Shown in pieces: positions 46,060 to 56,748 of a DNA stretch of 64,000 bases (the first letter of the stretch is position 1; each line of letters begins with the position of its first letter). The stretch comes from Gnetum montanum. Taxonomy: Eukaryota > Streptophyta > Gnetopsida > Gnetales > Gnetaceae. Position numbers and translations under genes: made by a program. Under the pieces are notes generated by a model. That model worked only from the letters and a program-made list of their open reading frames with translations. It had not been told where the DNA came from and ran no database searches. The stretch spans positions 85,283 to 149,282 of the forward strand of contig MNCI01014193.1 of the NCBI GenBank assembly GCA_015680685.1, written 5' to 3'.

Positions 46060-47334
46060 AGGGTTCATGATTACCCTATTTCCATCCTTGAATTTGTTTA
46101 CTTAGATTGGACACCTTAGAGTATGTTTGATATTTATCATTGAATAGTTCTAACATCGTACTCCATTTGCAGATAGATTCTAGTTTCAAGAACTAGTACT
46201 ATCTTTCAACTTCTTTAATAAGTGTTCTAGGGAATAGTTTGAGCTTATGATAGTCATTTGTAATGTTATGTAAGGCATTGGCATCATGGAAGGCTTGTAA
46301 ATGATGTTGTAGATCAACATTGTAGCGTCGTTCAAATTTGAGGATGTTGTTCATATCAAGTAGTTTGATCAAGCTATGCCTTTGATGTATGGTAGGAATA
46401 TAGAATACCTCCTAAATGTTAATCATACTTCTAGTAGCAAGCAATGATTCATCATAGTCATTTTGTTCATCATAGCCTCTATCATGGTCATGCCTCCTAT
46501 GATGTGACATGCTATACCTTCTCTCCTTATGATGCTCCTCCTCATCCCATTGTTGTCTATGTTCTCTCCTCCCATCTCCACAATGGGATCTTCTGTCATC
46601 TCCACCATAGCTAAGATCATTTCTCTGATTTCAGTCATGTTCCTTCTCATTAGAGCTAGATGATGAAGTGGATGGTGAAATTGGAAAGCTATGAGAGTTA
46701 TTTTGGCTTGCTCTCCTTCTTTAATCCTTGGATTATTTTCTTTTTTTGAGGACTAGAAAACCTTAGCCTTGAGGTCTCCTTGGTTTTGGGGCTAGCTCTT
46801 CCCTTACCTTAATTACTTGCCAAGGTTGAACATAGCCATTTATGAGATGTATTGTCCTCATTGAAGGGAGGAGAACCTTGGCATTTTGACCACCCTGATG
46901 GATGTTCAAAAGCCTCCTTTTCTAACAATGATGTTAATATGATCAGTATGTTTTTATCCTTTGGAGGCTTCATGGTGGATTTTCATGAGTTTTTCTTGTC
47001 TAAGTTGTGCCTTTTTAGGTTGATAGTTCTTAGAGAGGTGATCCATTACTTGGTACTCTATGGCTAATAGTTCAAGCTCCAACTTCATCAATGCTATCAT
47101 GAACATGGAAGGAATAACACGATCCTATGGCAATATAATATTGTCCTTCGGGTCTCTTCATTGAAGTTGTTCATCTTGGTAAAGAATGAAAATGGAGTCT
47201 AGATAATAAGGATCTGGATGGGTGTAGACAACTTTGAGTTGTTGAGGCACTTCATTTGTAGTTCTCCTTATTCTGTTGTGTTGTCTTGTAGAGTCATTAT
47301 TAGGTGGTGAATTAGCCCTAGGAGAAAAAGACAT
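46060..47334 (-). pseudogene. Gypsy gag pseudogene, minus strand (second copy)
   Basis: Probable start ATG at 47334, reading MSFSPRANSPPNNDSTRQ, which matches the start of the plus-strand gag (MSYSHRSTSPPKANR). A His/Arg/Asp-rich segment (about 46440-46680) and the gag core (about 46110-46370: NILKFERRYNVDLQHHLQAF, KLKLFPRTLI) follow. It is cut off near 46060; no pol remains. LTR G and a primer site lie to its right. Confidence 0.75.
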
Positions 47335-47470
47335 TTTTAGTTTCTTTTGTAGTGTGCCTTAAATAATAATAATAATATTATATTTTTTTAATGATTATTC
47401 ATTATGTTCCTATAATGACTTTGTATGATTTAATTAGTTAAACACTTTGCATACAACAAAGAAAGAAGAA

Positions 47471-47489
47471 TCCCTAGTAATAGCACAAA
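47471..47489 (-). other. Primer-binding site, strongly decayed
   Basis: The minus strand reads TTTGTGCTATTACTAGGGA directly inside LTR G, recognisable as the tRNA-Asp-type site only by position and by comparison with 33541 and 56590. Confidence 0.5.
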
Positions 47490-48230
47490 TGATGAGTAGC
47501 AGAGTGTCCCCTATGCCTAACCATGTAAATTATAAGTGTGTGCATGCAATCTAGTCTAATTTTGTGGACCTCTTCGAGCATCTAAGGTTTAGATAACAAA
47601 ACCATATTTATTTCTTATTATTATCTTCCCAATCTTCACTTATGTTAATTTGATGGGTATTGTTAAGTGTGATTGAGGCATGAGATGTTTATATTTTGTA
47701 TTATTTTTTATATAATCAAGAGGAACAAAATGATAAAGTGATAAAAATATTAAATTTTAATTGACTATGGAATTAAAGGTAATCTAAATTATTCTAAACA
47801 TAAAGCATTTGTTCCCACTTTTTGTACATATCCTGAACCTATATTAATGCTACTAGGTTATGAAGTGTTTATTGCTAGGCTTACCAAGTATTCATTGTTA
47901 GGATTATCAAGTGTCAATATATTATGCTTGAAGTGGTTGTACTCATGTTGTTAGAGAATAAAATATTAAATGCCTAAGTGTAAAGAAGTAAAGTGCTAGA
48001 AAGTAGACTGAATGCTAATCCAAATACTGCAATGGAAGAAATAAATCTCAATTTTATTAACTTCATGTAGAAGCATCCAAATTCATCTTACACTCAAATA
48101 AAATTTCATATAATCAATTCAATCCATGCTATGAGTACTTAGAGGAAAATTACAATAGCTTTATTACACTATCTAAAAAAATATGCTCAACGTAGATGGT
48201 GTGTGTTGTATCCACTTTTTTGCTTTGCTT
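47490..48230 (-). mobile_element. Gypsy-family LTR, copy G (5' LTR, U3 truncated)
   Basis: Starts TGATGAGTAGCAGAGTGTCC and keeps family blocks to a GTGTGTTGTATCCACTT segment near 48205, which corresponds to the TATA region of LTR D. Similarity ends there, so U3 is missing or unrecognisable. CpG-poor and heavily decayed: an old copy. Confidence 0.65.
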
Positions 48231-48780
48231 TGAAATCAAACTAAGTGTGGTTGCAACATCCTTCCATGAGGATTGGAGCACTAAATGCCCCAAATAGATC
48301 ATCACAAGATACATTCTTAGCTCCTAGCGACCATTAGCAACCATATCAGTTCATAATCCAACTTATGCACTTAATTTTTCATGATCCTTGAAAAACTTTG
48401 GAACCAAAATAATTCTAAGTGTTGGAATAGGCCAAGGTCAAATTTTCTCTAAGTGTTGGAGCCATTGTAGATTTTGCATCATGCAAGACTACCAATGATA
48501 CATCCTAAGCTTCCTCAACATCATAGAGTTTGAATTTGGTAAATTTGGTAGTTTGACCTTGGGACCCAAAGGTTGAAATTTTTCTAAGTGTTGGAGGTGA
48601 CAAGATGTCAAATTGGGTTCTCTTCAACACTGTGACATAAAATGCCTCAAAAATAGTCTTGCAAGACATATTTTTGACCTTCGAAGGCCTTTAGAGATCA
48701 TTCAAAGTCATATCCCAAATTTTTGACATTAATTTTAGTAATGTTGAAAAAATATTGAAAATTGTCAAAATTTTTTTTGA
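48230..48780. other. Diverged sequence, possibly related to the array on its right
   Basis: Phrases such as TAAGTGTTGGAGCCATTGTAG (near 48450) and TAAGTGTTGGAGGTGACAAG (near 48585) repeat, suggesting an older, scrambled array. No gene. Confidence 0.35.
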
Positions 48781-49680
48781 CTCTTGGAGTTAATATTGAT
48801 GCTACATTAGCATCAATATCAGTGTTAGTGCTAGTATCATCATTACCAGAGCTTTTAAATCTTGAAAAAACTATGTCTTGATGTGTGTCATGGACCTCCA
48901 GGGCCAAGACGACTCATTGGCAACAGTTTTGGTGCTCTAAGCTTCCAAAATTTGCACTTTTTTATAAGTTTCTTAAAACTTGGAAAAGTAGCATTTTTGG
49001 CTAAGCATAGAACATTGGTAAGATTAAAAATTATGTCAACATCTTCAAATCATCCCATACACAAGGTTCACACCTTTCCACTAGTCTACGAGTCTCTTGA
49101 TGCTTCAAAATTGCCATCCTGATGCATTTTGGAATTAATTTAGGCCTTTCCAGAGTCAGAATTTTTGGTCAAAAAAATTGTCAACATTTTTTCTAACCTT
49201 AGGAACTGACGTTGACATTGTGTTAGCATCAACATATGTGTTAGCCCTAGTATCCCCATCATTGGAACTCCTAAATCTCACAAAAACTATGTTTCGACAT
49301 GCGCCATGGACCCCTAAGGCCAAGATGACTCATTAGTAGCAATTTTGGTGCTTCAAGGTTTTAGAATTTGTAGCTTTTTTGCAAGTTTTTTGAAACGTGG
49401 AAAATTGGCATTTTTGGCTAATTATGGGACACTGGGAAGATTAGAACTCATCTCAGAATCTTTGAATCTTTCCACACACCATGTTCATAGCTTTTTATTG
49501 GTTTACAGGTCTCTTGGTACTTCAAAATTACCATCCTAACATAATTTGAGGTCAATTTCAGCCTTTCCAAAGTTAGAATTTTTGATCAAAAAAATTGTTA
49601 AATTTTTTTCTAACTTTAGGAACTAATGCTGATGCTGCATTAGCATCAATTGCAATGTTAGTGTCAATGTCATCTTAATA
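48781..49680. repeat. 416-bp tandem repeat, two full units and part of a third
   Basis: The phrase CATTAGCATCAA or its variant TGTTAGCATCAA occurs at 48805, 49221 and 49638, giving a period of 416-417 bp. The units share, in order, AAAACTATGT, CATGGACC, CCAAGA(C/T)GACTCATT, TTTTGGTGCT, GCATTTTTGGCTAA, a GTCTCTTG(A/G)T block and CAAAATT(G/A)CCATCCT. Frames of 86 and 64 codons (48862-49122, 49345-49539) occupy the same place in consecutive units and are similar, but no family was recognised. Confidence 0.8.
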
Positions 49681-50260
49681 GGTTACCGCCTACGCTAAAT
49701 CCAAAGACTAGACTTACTCTTTTTGAATTCAATGATAAGTTACCCTTAACTTTGAGTTCAGTTTTAGCAACCCTAAGTTAAATTTGGCAATCTTGGGCCT
49801 TTAAATACAAGCTCAAAACACAAGTTTGGGATTTGATCTTTTGAGGTTTGAGAGCATTTGTTAGATTTTAAAAGATCAAAAGCATAAGTGCCTACCACCT
49901 CTGTAGCACCTACATGCTCCATGGGCACCTTTAATGCATTCTACACCTTCAACATCACTTTTAGAGAGAGAATTTTTAGGCTCATGCAACACTTTCTAGA
50001 GTTGGAAATGTTTTTTAGCTATAGCATTAGTGACGAGAACCTTGGCAGAAATAGCCATATTTTGGCCCAAATTTGACTCGATATTGCTCCTATGACTTTT
50101 ACATTTATCACCTAACCCTTTAAATGTTTATATTTTGCTCAAGATTTGAGCTTCTTTTAGTAGTTCTATCACACTTACATTTTTCTCCCATCATATGTAG
50201 TTTGGCCCTCCATAAGAGGCAAATACTTCGCAACTCATCAATAAAGCATTTTATTATATA
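49680..50260. other. AT-rich sequence, nothing recognised
   Basis: No supported feature. Confidence 0.4.
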
Positions 50261-51420
50261 GGAAAGGATTTGGGACCTTTTTTTCCAATACGAAATCATT
50301 TTAATTTTATTATTCCATACTCATTTATTTACATTCTATACTTAGATTTTTTTCCTATCTCCTGCATGACATTCTATACCTAGTAAAATTTTCAGCATTT
50401 TACACTTAGCTATTTTTTATATAAAAATTTTATTTTTTGGAAGAGATTTAACACCCTTCTCTCCACATAATAATATTAATATTTCAACATTTTATATCCT
50501 TTTATATAAGTTTTATAGTTATAATTTTTTTATCTCCTACATCATATTCTATACTTAGTTAAAATTTCAGAGTTTTACACTTAGCTATTTTTCCACATAA
50601 AAATATCATTTTTTGGGAAGTGCTCTAACCCTTCTCTCTACATAATAATATTAATATTTCAATATTTTATATCTATTTATATAATTTTTATACTTACAAC
50701 TTTTTCTATCTCCTACATCACATTCTATACTTAAATTTTCAACCTTTCTATAGTTGGTCAAAATTCTAGTATTTTACACTGTCAAATTTTTAGCATTTTA
50801 CACTTTGCTATTTTTTCACATAAAAATTTTATTTTTCAACAAGGAATTTGACATCCTTCTCTTTACATAATAACGTTATTTTTTCAACATTTTATACGCT
50901 TTTATATATATTATATACTTGGAATTTTTTTCTATCTTCTACATCATATTATATACTTAGTCAAATTTTAGCATTTTACACTTGGCCATTTTTCTATATA
51001 AAAATTTCATTTTTTAGGAAGGAATCTAACATCCTTCTCTCTGCATACTAACGTTAATATTTTAACATTTTATATTCTTTTATACAAGTTATATACTTGG
51101 AATTGTTTTCTATCTCCTATATTACATTCTATACTTAGTTAAAGTTTCATCATTTTATATTTAGCCATTTTCTCACTTAAAATTTTTCATTTTTCATGTT
51201 GGGGAGAGGGATTTGACATCCTTATCTCTACATAATAACATTAATATTTCAACATTTTATATCCATTTATATAAGTTTTATACTTAGCATTTTTTCTATC
51301 TCCTACATCATATTCTATGCCTAGTTAAATTTTTAACCTTTTTACACTTAGTTATTTTCAACATAAAAATTCCATTATTTGGGGAGCAAAATGAGATCCT
51401 TCCTTTCACATTATAGTTAT
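50260..51420. repeat. AT-rich tandem array, period about 175-220 bp
   Basis: Each unit holds CTCTACATAATAATATTAATATT (written in pieces: CTCTACATAATAA, then TATTAATATT), then TTTATAT, CTATCTCCTACATCA, TTCTATACTTAG and CATTTTACACTTAGC. The CATAATAA phrase recurs near 50463, 50641, 50865, 51043 and 51231, so about six units. Similar T-rich TTTTACA phrases occur in the 3' region of the Gypsy element at 62800-62950, hinting that the array derives from such a 3' untranslated region (inference). Confidence 0.75.
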
Positions 51421-52426
51421 ACTATTTTAATATTTTATGCTCTTTATCATATTTTACACTTAATTTTTTATTCCATCATTCATAGCTTATTCTACACTTA
51501 ATTTATTTTTTGATAATCTATACTTAATCATTTTTCTTGTGATTTTACACTTAGTCAGTTTTAGCATTAAAAAATTTACGTTTTTATCATTACCTCTCAT
51601 TCCTAGTTCATGTGTGGTAGGCTACGTTCGTATTTGATTAGAGGATATGTGGTCCTTCATTTCATAATCGTTATAATATCAATGCTTAAGTCAATTTGAA
51701 CATTATTTATGATTGTGCACTAAGTATCTCAATACTTAGTTTGTGGAGGTATCCTTGTAAAGGTGTAAATAACATTTCTATAGGAATAGTATGCACATAT
51801 ATATAAATTTCATATGACAAGGCATCAACGCATACGCGGCAACACATCCTAAGATGTGTTGATGGGGATGCATTGACTCAGCTACCCAACACATGGTGTT
51901 TCATGAGACTAAAATGAGTTGCAACATTCATTTAAAAAAGAAACACTACTTATCATCACATTTTATTTTTGATATTCTTTAATAGGTAGAAATTCTATTG
52001 GTAATTCTCAAGACTCATGGTGCTCACTTTTGAAATGCATTTATATTGCAAAATTCTACTTAAGAGAATTTATCCATACCATTGGCTCTATTTATGAATT
52101 TTTAATTTTTGTATGTTTTGTGAAGACTATTTATGGTGTAGTGATCTTTTACACTTCATCTATTTAAAGTCATGGGTTTGGTTATAGATAGTTACATAAC
52201 ATTGGTATTGATTCTATGTAAAGCCTAAGGGATTGTATTGAAAATTTCATTTGCTCTAGCAAGCTTAACATGCTAGTTTATATCTATATGTAGTTACATT
52301 GTGAACTTTGGTATACACCATCATAATGTACAGAATCGTCTACGATGTTTTATCATATGTGTCAAGTTAGTTATATTTAATCAAGTATATTAACTAATAA
52401 TAACTAATTGTTGTGTCTATTTGTTC
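51420..52426. other. AT-rich sequence, nothing recognised
   Basis: Array-like phrases (TTTTACACTTA) fade out by about 51560. No gene. Confidence 0.45.
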
Positions 52427-52431
52427 CTTGG

Positions 52432-53257
52432 TGATGAGTGGCGAGGTACCCCTACACTCAACCATATGAAACGAGCGTCGCACGCGCGATCCGGTCGAAC
52501 TCCGCAGATGGACTAGTTGTGGCACCTAGATAGTTAGCCTTAGGTCGCAGTTCGCTGTCTTCCCATCTAGACTAGTTTTGCATATGTCACGTATGGTTTA
52601 GTCTAGATGAGGTGTATGATGTGTTCTAATTCTAACGCTACTCCTGCTGGCAGTGGAAAATAATATTAACTAAGCTAAGCTAAGAGGGAAAGGNNNNNNN
52701 NNNNNNNNNNNNNNNNNNNNNNNNNNNNNNNNNNNNNNNNNNNNNNNNNNNNNNNNNNNNNNNNNNNNNNNNNNNNNNNNNNNNNNNNNNNNNNNNNNNN
52801 NNNNNNNNNNNNNNNNNNNNNNNNNNNNNNNNNNNNNNNNNNNNNNNNNNNNNNNNNNNNNNNNNNNNNNNNNNNNNNNNNNNNNNNNNNNNNNNNNNNN
52901 NNNNNNNNNNNNNNNNNNNNNNNNNNNNNNNNNNNNNNNNNNNNNNNNNNNNNNNNNNNNNNNNNNNNNNNNNNNNNNNNNNNNNNNNNNNNNNNNNNNN
53001 NNNNNNNNNNNNNNNNNNNNNNNNNNNNNNNNNNNNNNNNNNNNNNNNNNNNNNNNNNNNNNNNNNNNNNNNNNNNNNNNNNNNNNNNNNNNNNNNNNNN
53101 NNNNNNNNNNNNNNNNNNNNNNNNNNNNNNNNNNNNNNNNNNNNNNNNNNNNNNNNNNNNNNNNNNNNNNNNNNNNNNNNNNNNNNNNNNNNNNNNNNNN
53201 NNNNNNNNNNNNNNNNNNNNNNNNNNNNNNNNNNNNNNNNNNNNNCGCGTCTCATCA
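52432..53257 (-). mobile_element. Solo Gypsy-family LTR, copy E, with target duplication
   Basis: Termini TGATGAGTGGCG and CGTCTCATCA are flanked by CTTGG on both sides (52427-52431, 53258-53262), a perfect 5-bp target duplication. No interior sequence is present, so unequal recombination between two LTRs probably removed it. CpG-rich and close to copy A, hence young. An assembly gap occupies its middle. Confidence 0.85.
52694..53245. other. Assembly gap (552 Ns) inside solo LTR E
   Basis: Comparison with copy A suggests about 700 bp belong here, so the gap may be undersized. The tandem repeats and palindromes that other copies carry here could explain the assembly failure. Confidence 0.9.
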
Positions 53258-53499
53258 CTTGGATATGTTTGTTTTGCTATGACTATATAAGTATTATTCC
53301 TAGTTTAATAATAGAGTAGAATAACAACAATGTGAAACATGAAGCATATCACAATATACTATAATAGAGTTATTTGGTTATCTTGTTTTTCTTTAGTTTT
53401 TGTTAGTTTATGTTCTTGTATTCGACATTTATAATACTATGGATTTACTCTATGTACATGGTGCATCTTTATCTCATTCTTAATATGATTTAAACATCA

Positions 53500-55600
53500 T
53501 AAAACATTAACATATGAGATGCTTTCTTAAAAATGCAAATCTTCTAAATGGATATTGGAGCATGATCATAACCATGGCTACACATATCATGAATAGAGTC
53601 ATTAGTAGTAAGAACAAAGATAAATCTCCATATGAACTTTTATACAACAAAATCCTTAATATCAATAACATTACGATATTTGGCTATCATTGTTATGTTA
53701 GCACACCAAAACAACTCCTAAATAAACAAGATGATAGACAAAGAAAGTACATCTTTCTTGGATATGACTTTAAGAATTCAACATATAAATGCTATGATTC
53801 AATAGACTACAGGTGGTACTCATTAAGAGATGTAGTTTTTCTAGAATACAAATTTGGTACAACTAATTTTCAGTGAGACAAGTAAAAAGTGAATACTCAA
53901 ATTTGCTCAAAATCATGAATATTAAAATATCACCATGACATAAGTGTTGGATACAAATTTTGAGAGGAGGATAATAAGATCACAAGCCATTGCTAATATG
54001 GCATATTGAACACTCACACAAAAATCAAAAAAATGTAAAGGAAGCTTTGAAAATTAAAAAATGGAAAGAAGCCATGGACACTGAATATGAAGATATCATA
54101 AAAAATAAAACTATGGAATTACTAGATAAACCAAAAGAAAAGACGGTGATTGATTGCAAATTCCTGTATAAAATCAAATTCAATGAAAGAGAAGAAATTA
54201 TCAAATGCAAAGAAAGACTTATGGCTAGAGGCTTCAAACAAAAGAAACACATTAACTATGAAGAACTACTTGGACCAGTAGCAAGGTTTGAAGTTATTAA
54301 ACTCATCCTTTGCATAGATGCCAATCATGGTCTCAAAGTCCACTAAATGGATGTGAACTTAGTATTTCTAAATGGCAATATTAATGAGGAAGTTTATGTC
54401 TATCAACTTAAAGGCTATGTCATCAAAGGAAAAGAAGAAAAAGTGTGCAAATTAAAAAAAAAAGCCTTGTATGGATTAAAGTAGGCTCCAAGGACATGGT
54501 TTCATAGAATTAATAACTACTTGCTAAAAAAAGAATATTCATCTTTTATATTTGAATCTACCTTGTACTGCAAGCATGACAACAAGGACATTATCATTAT
54601 CTCATTATATGTAAATGACCTTGTGTTCATAGCGAGAAATAATAAGCTAATAAAAGAATTCAACCTTGACATGAAGAGTGAATTTGAAATGAAAAATTTA
54701 GAAGAAATGATGTACTTCTTTGCAATACAAGTTTATCAAGACAAAGAGGGAGTTAAAATTTATCAAATCCAATATGTTTTTTCCATTTTGGACAAGTACA
54801 AAATCAAGAAAGAAATAGTCAAAATAACTCCTCTACCTCAGAATCCAAAACTTAAAAATAAGGAAACACAACTCTTGTAGATGTAACTTAATATATGAGC
54901 ATAATTGGAGCACTAAAATTCCTTCATCATACAAGACCATATCTTGAATTTTCCACCTCATATTTATCACAATTTATGCAAGAACCAAGGTAGAGCCACC
55001 AAAATGATTTCATGCATGCCTTAAAATATGTTAAAGGCACTCATATACATTAAGGGAAATGATCAAATTTATGTCTATTTATATGCTAATAAGGAAGGAA
55101 ACCATAATGATAAAAAGTCAACATAAAAAACTATAATATTTGATAGAGAAAATATAATATATTGGAAATCAAAGGATAAAAATTCTATTACACTCTTAGC
55201 TTGTGAAGTTGAATTCTTAGTAATGGCTAAGTATATTTAACATATACTTTGGATCAATAAACTTATGAGAAACTTAGGATTCCAAGTCGACCTACTAATT
55301 AAATTATTTTTTGACAATAAAATAGCCATTTAACTATTCAATGAGCATGTGCATCACAGATAAATAAATAAAACACATAGACATAAAATACTATTTGATA
55401 AAGTAAGAAGTGAAGTAGGGAATCATAAACCCATTCATGTTGACATAAATGATTAGCTCATAGACATGCTAGCAAAATCTTGACTTTCATACATGATTGA
55501 ACATCCCAACAAACTCATTAAAGTTTTGAATATCAAAAAATAAGAATTAACACTTGCATCTCACCCTAAAGGAGGGACTACTAACATTAGTGTGACATGC
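53500..55600 (+). mobile_element. Copia pol remnant: integrase end, RT and RNase H
   Basis: Starts abruptly in integrase (53514-53876: FLKNANLLNGYW, KSPYELLYNK, RKYIFLGYDF). RT follows in one frame from 53990 to 54880 with a few stops: KFLYKIKFNE, RLMARGFKQK, MDVNLVFLNG, LYGLK, and SLYVNDLVF at 54602-54628, where Asn replaces the first catalytic Asp of YVDD. RNase H is decayed (about 54900-55550). CCTAAAGGAGGGA (about 55564-55576) is a probable polypurine tract. No LTR was identified on either side. The 5' end is cut near 53505. Inactive. Confidence 0.85.
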
Positions 55601-55789
55601 AATAAGACAAAAAAGATTCATAATAGACTTGAACATCACTTTGAAAGAAGATAAAATAAAAGAATCTATCTTTATTTTGTTATTTTTTAAATTGATGGAT
55701 GGATGTACTATTTTTTAGTCCCAATTCATAAAATTTTAAGTTATTTTCTTGATGTCTTTAGTAGGGATTATCTCTTCAATGATTTCTAG
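55577..55789. other. Possible Copia 3' LTR remnant
   Basis: This sequence follows the Copia polypurine tract and ends where the Gypsy LTR begins. It is too short and decayed to confirm. Confidence 0.3.
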
Positions 55790-56588
55790 TGATGAATCAC
55801 CGTTGTTGTCTACCATGACGTCACGTATGCAACGTCGGGGCATATATCTTGGCCTATAAATATAGCGCATGGGTTCTATTTTTTCGCATAGTTTAGTTTT
55901 TAGGTTTCAAGAAAGGTAGCGAAACTCTTATTGTTTCTTTTCCTTAGAGTTAGAATATTTTCTGAGTGCTTGCAAAAGGGATCTAAAGTGTGTACGATTC
56001 TTTGTTCGAACACCGATGTACCTAAGCATAGCAGTGTGATGAGAATAAAATGAACTCTTTTGACAACCCTTGGAGCACTGAGAATAGCTTAATATTTTCT
56101 TTATTGTACTTTGCTTTGTTGATCTTTAGGTTAATGTATTTGAATTAAGTAATTTATTTCTAGTTGATTAATGAACATGAGCATGACCACTTCGAGCATT
56201 CATATAGTACTTGGAAACCTAGCAATGCTTAATGTTTGGTAGTCTAGCAATGCTATATGTGTTTAGGAAAGTGGAGTGGTTACTTGTGTTAGGCTAGCTA
56301 GGTAGTAGATAAGTTAGATCTTCAATTACTTTACCTTTTACTCTTGTTGTAGGTAATTACATCTATAAAACACAAAATGATAAAAATCATATACCTCAAT
56401 TACACTTAAACCATACCTTGGAATTTCACAAGTGTAGTTGGGAAGATGACAAATGTTATCAATGCCCATTTCACTTCCTAGAAGAGCTAGTGTATGAGAT
56501 AACTATAGGTCCATGAAATTCGACCAGATCGCGCGTAACACCTTAGCGGTTCATATGGTTGGGCGTAGGGGTATCTCATTACTCATCA
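55790..56588 (+). mobile_element. 5' LTR of the plus-strand Gypsy element
   Basis: Runs 799 bp from TGATGAATCACCG to ACTCATCA. The end (GGTTGGGCGTAGGGGTATC then TCATTACTCATCA) is the reverse complement of the start of LTRs A-E, showing one family in opposite orientation. The promoter holds TGACGTCA (55816-55823), a palindromic bZIP-type site, 30 bp before the TATA box CTATAAATATAG (55854-55865). Confidence 0.85.
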
Positions 56589-56589
56589 T

Positions 56590-56607
56590 TGGTGCCATTG
56601 TCGAGGA
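56590..56607 (+). other. Primer-binding site, tRNA-Asp type
   Basis: TGGTGCCATTGTCGAGGA lies one base inside the 5' LTR. It differs from the tRNA-Asp-complementary TGGCGCCGTTGCCGGGGA of plant Gypsy elements at four positions, all transitions, two of them at CpG. Confidence 0.85.
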
Positions 56608-56748
56608 CCTTTTTGTTGTTTTGTGCACTATCTAGGACTTAGTGAAAATTATTTAAATCATTGGAATGAACCTTAAAGTCATATCTTATTTCACAATTAC
56701 TACAAGAAATTCTCCAAGCACATTGTGATTTTTATTCACTAACTGAAA

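Noticed and set aside
52680-53258. 192-codon frame on the minus strand
   Set aside because: It consists of Ns translated as unknown residues across the assembly gap.
53500-56588. Copia and the following LTR as one element
   Set aside because: The LTR at 55790 carries Gypsy-family termini and a tRNA-Asp-type primer site leading into Gypsy gag, so it is a separate insertion next to the Copia remnant.
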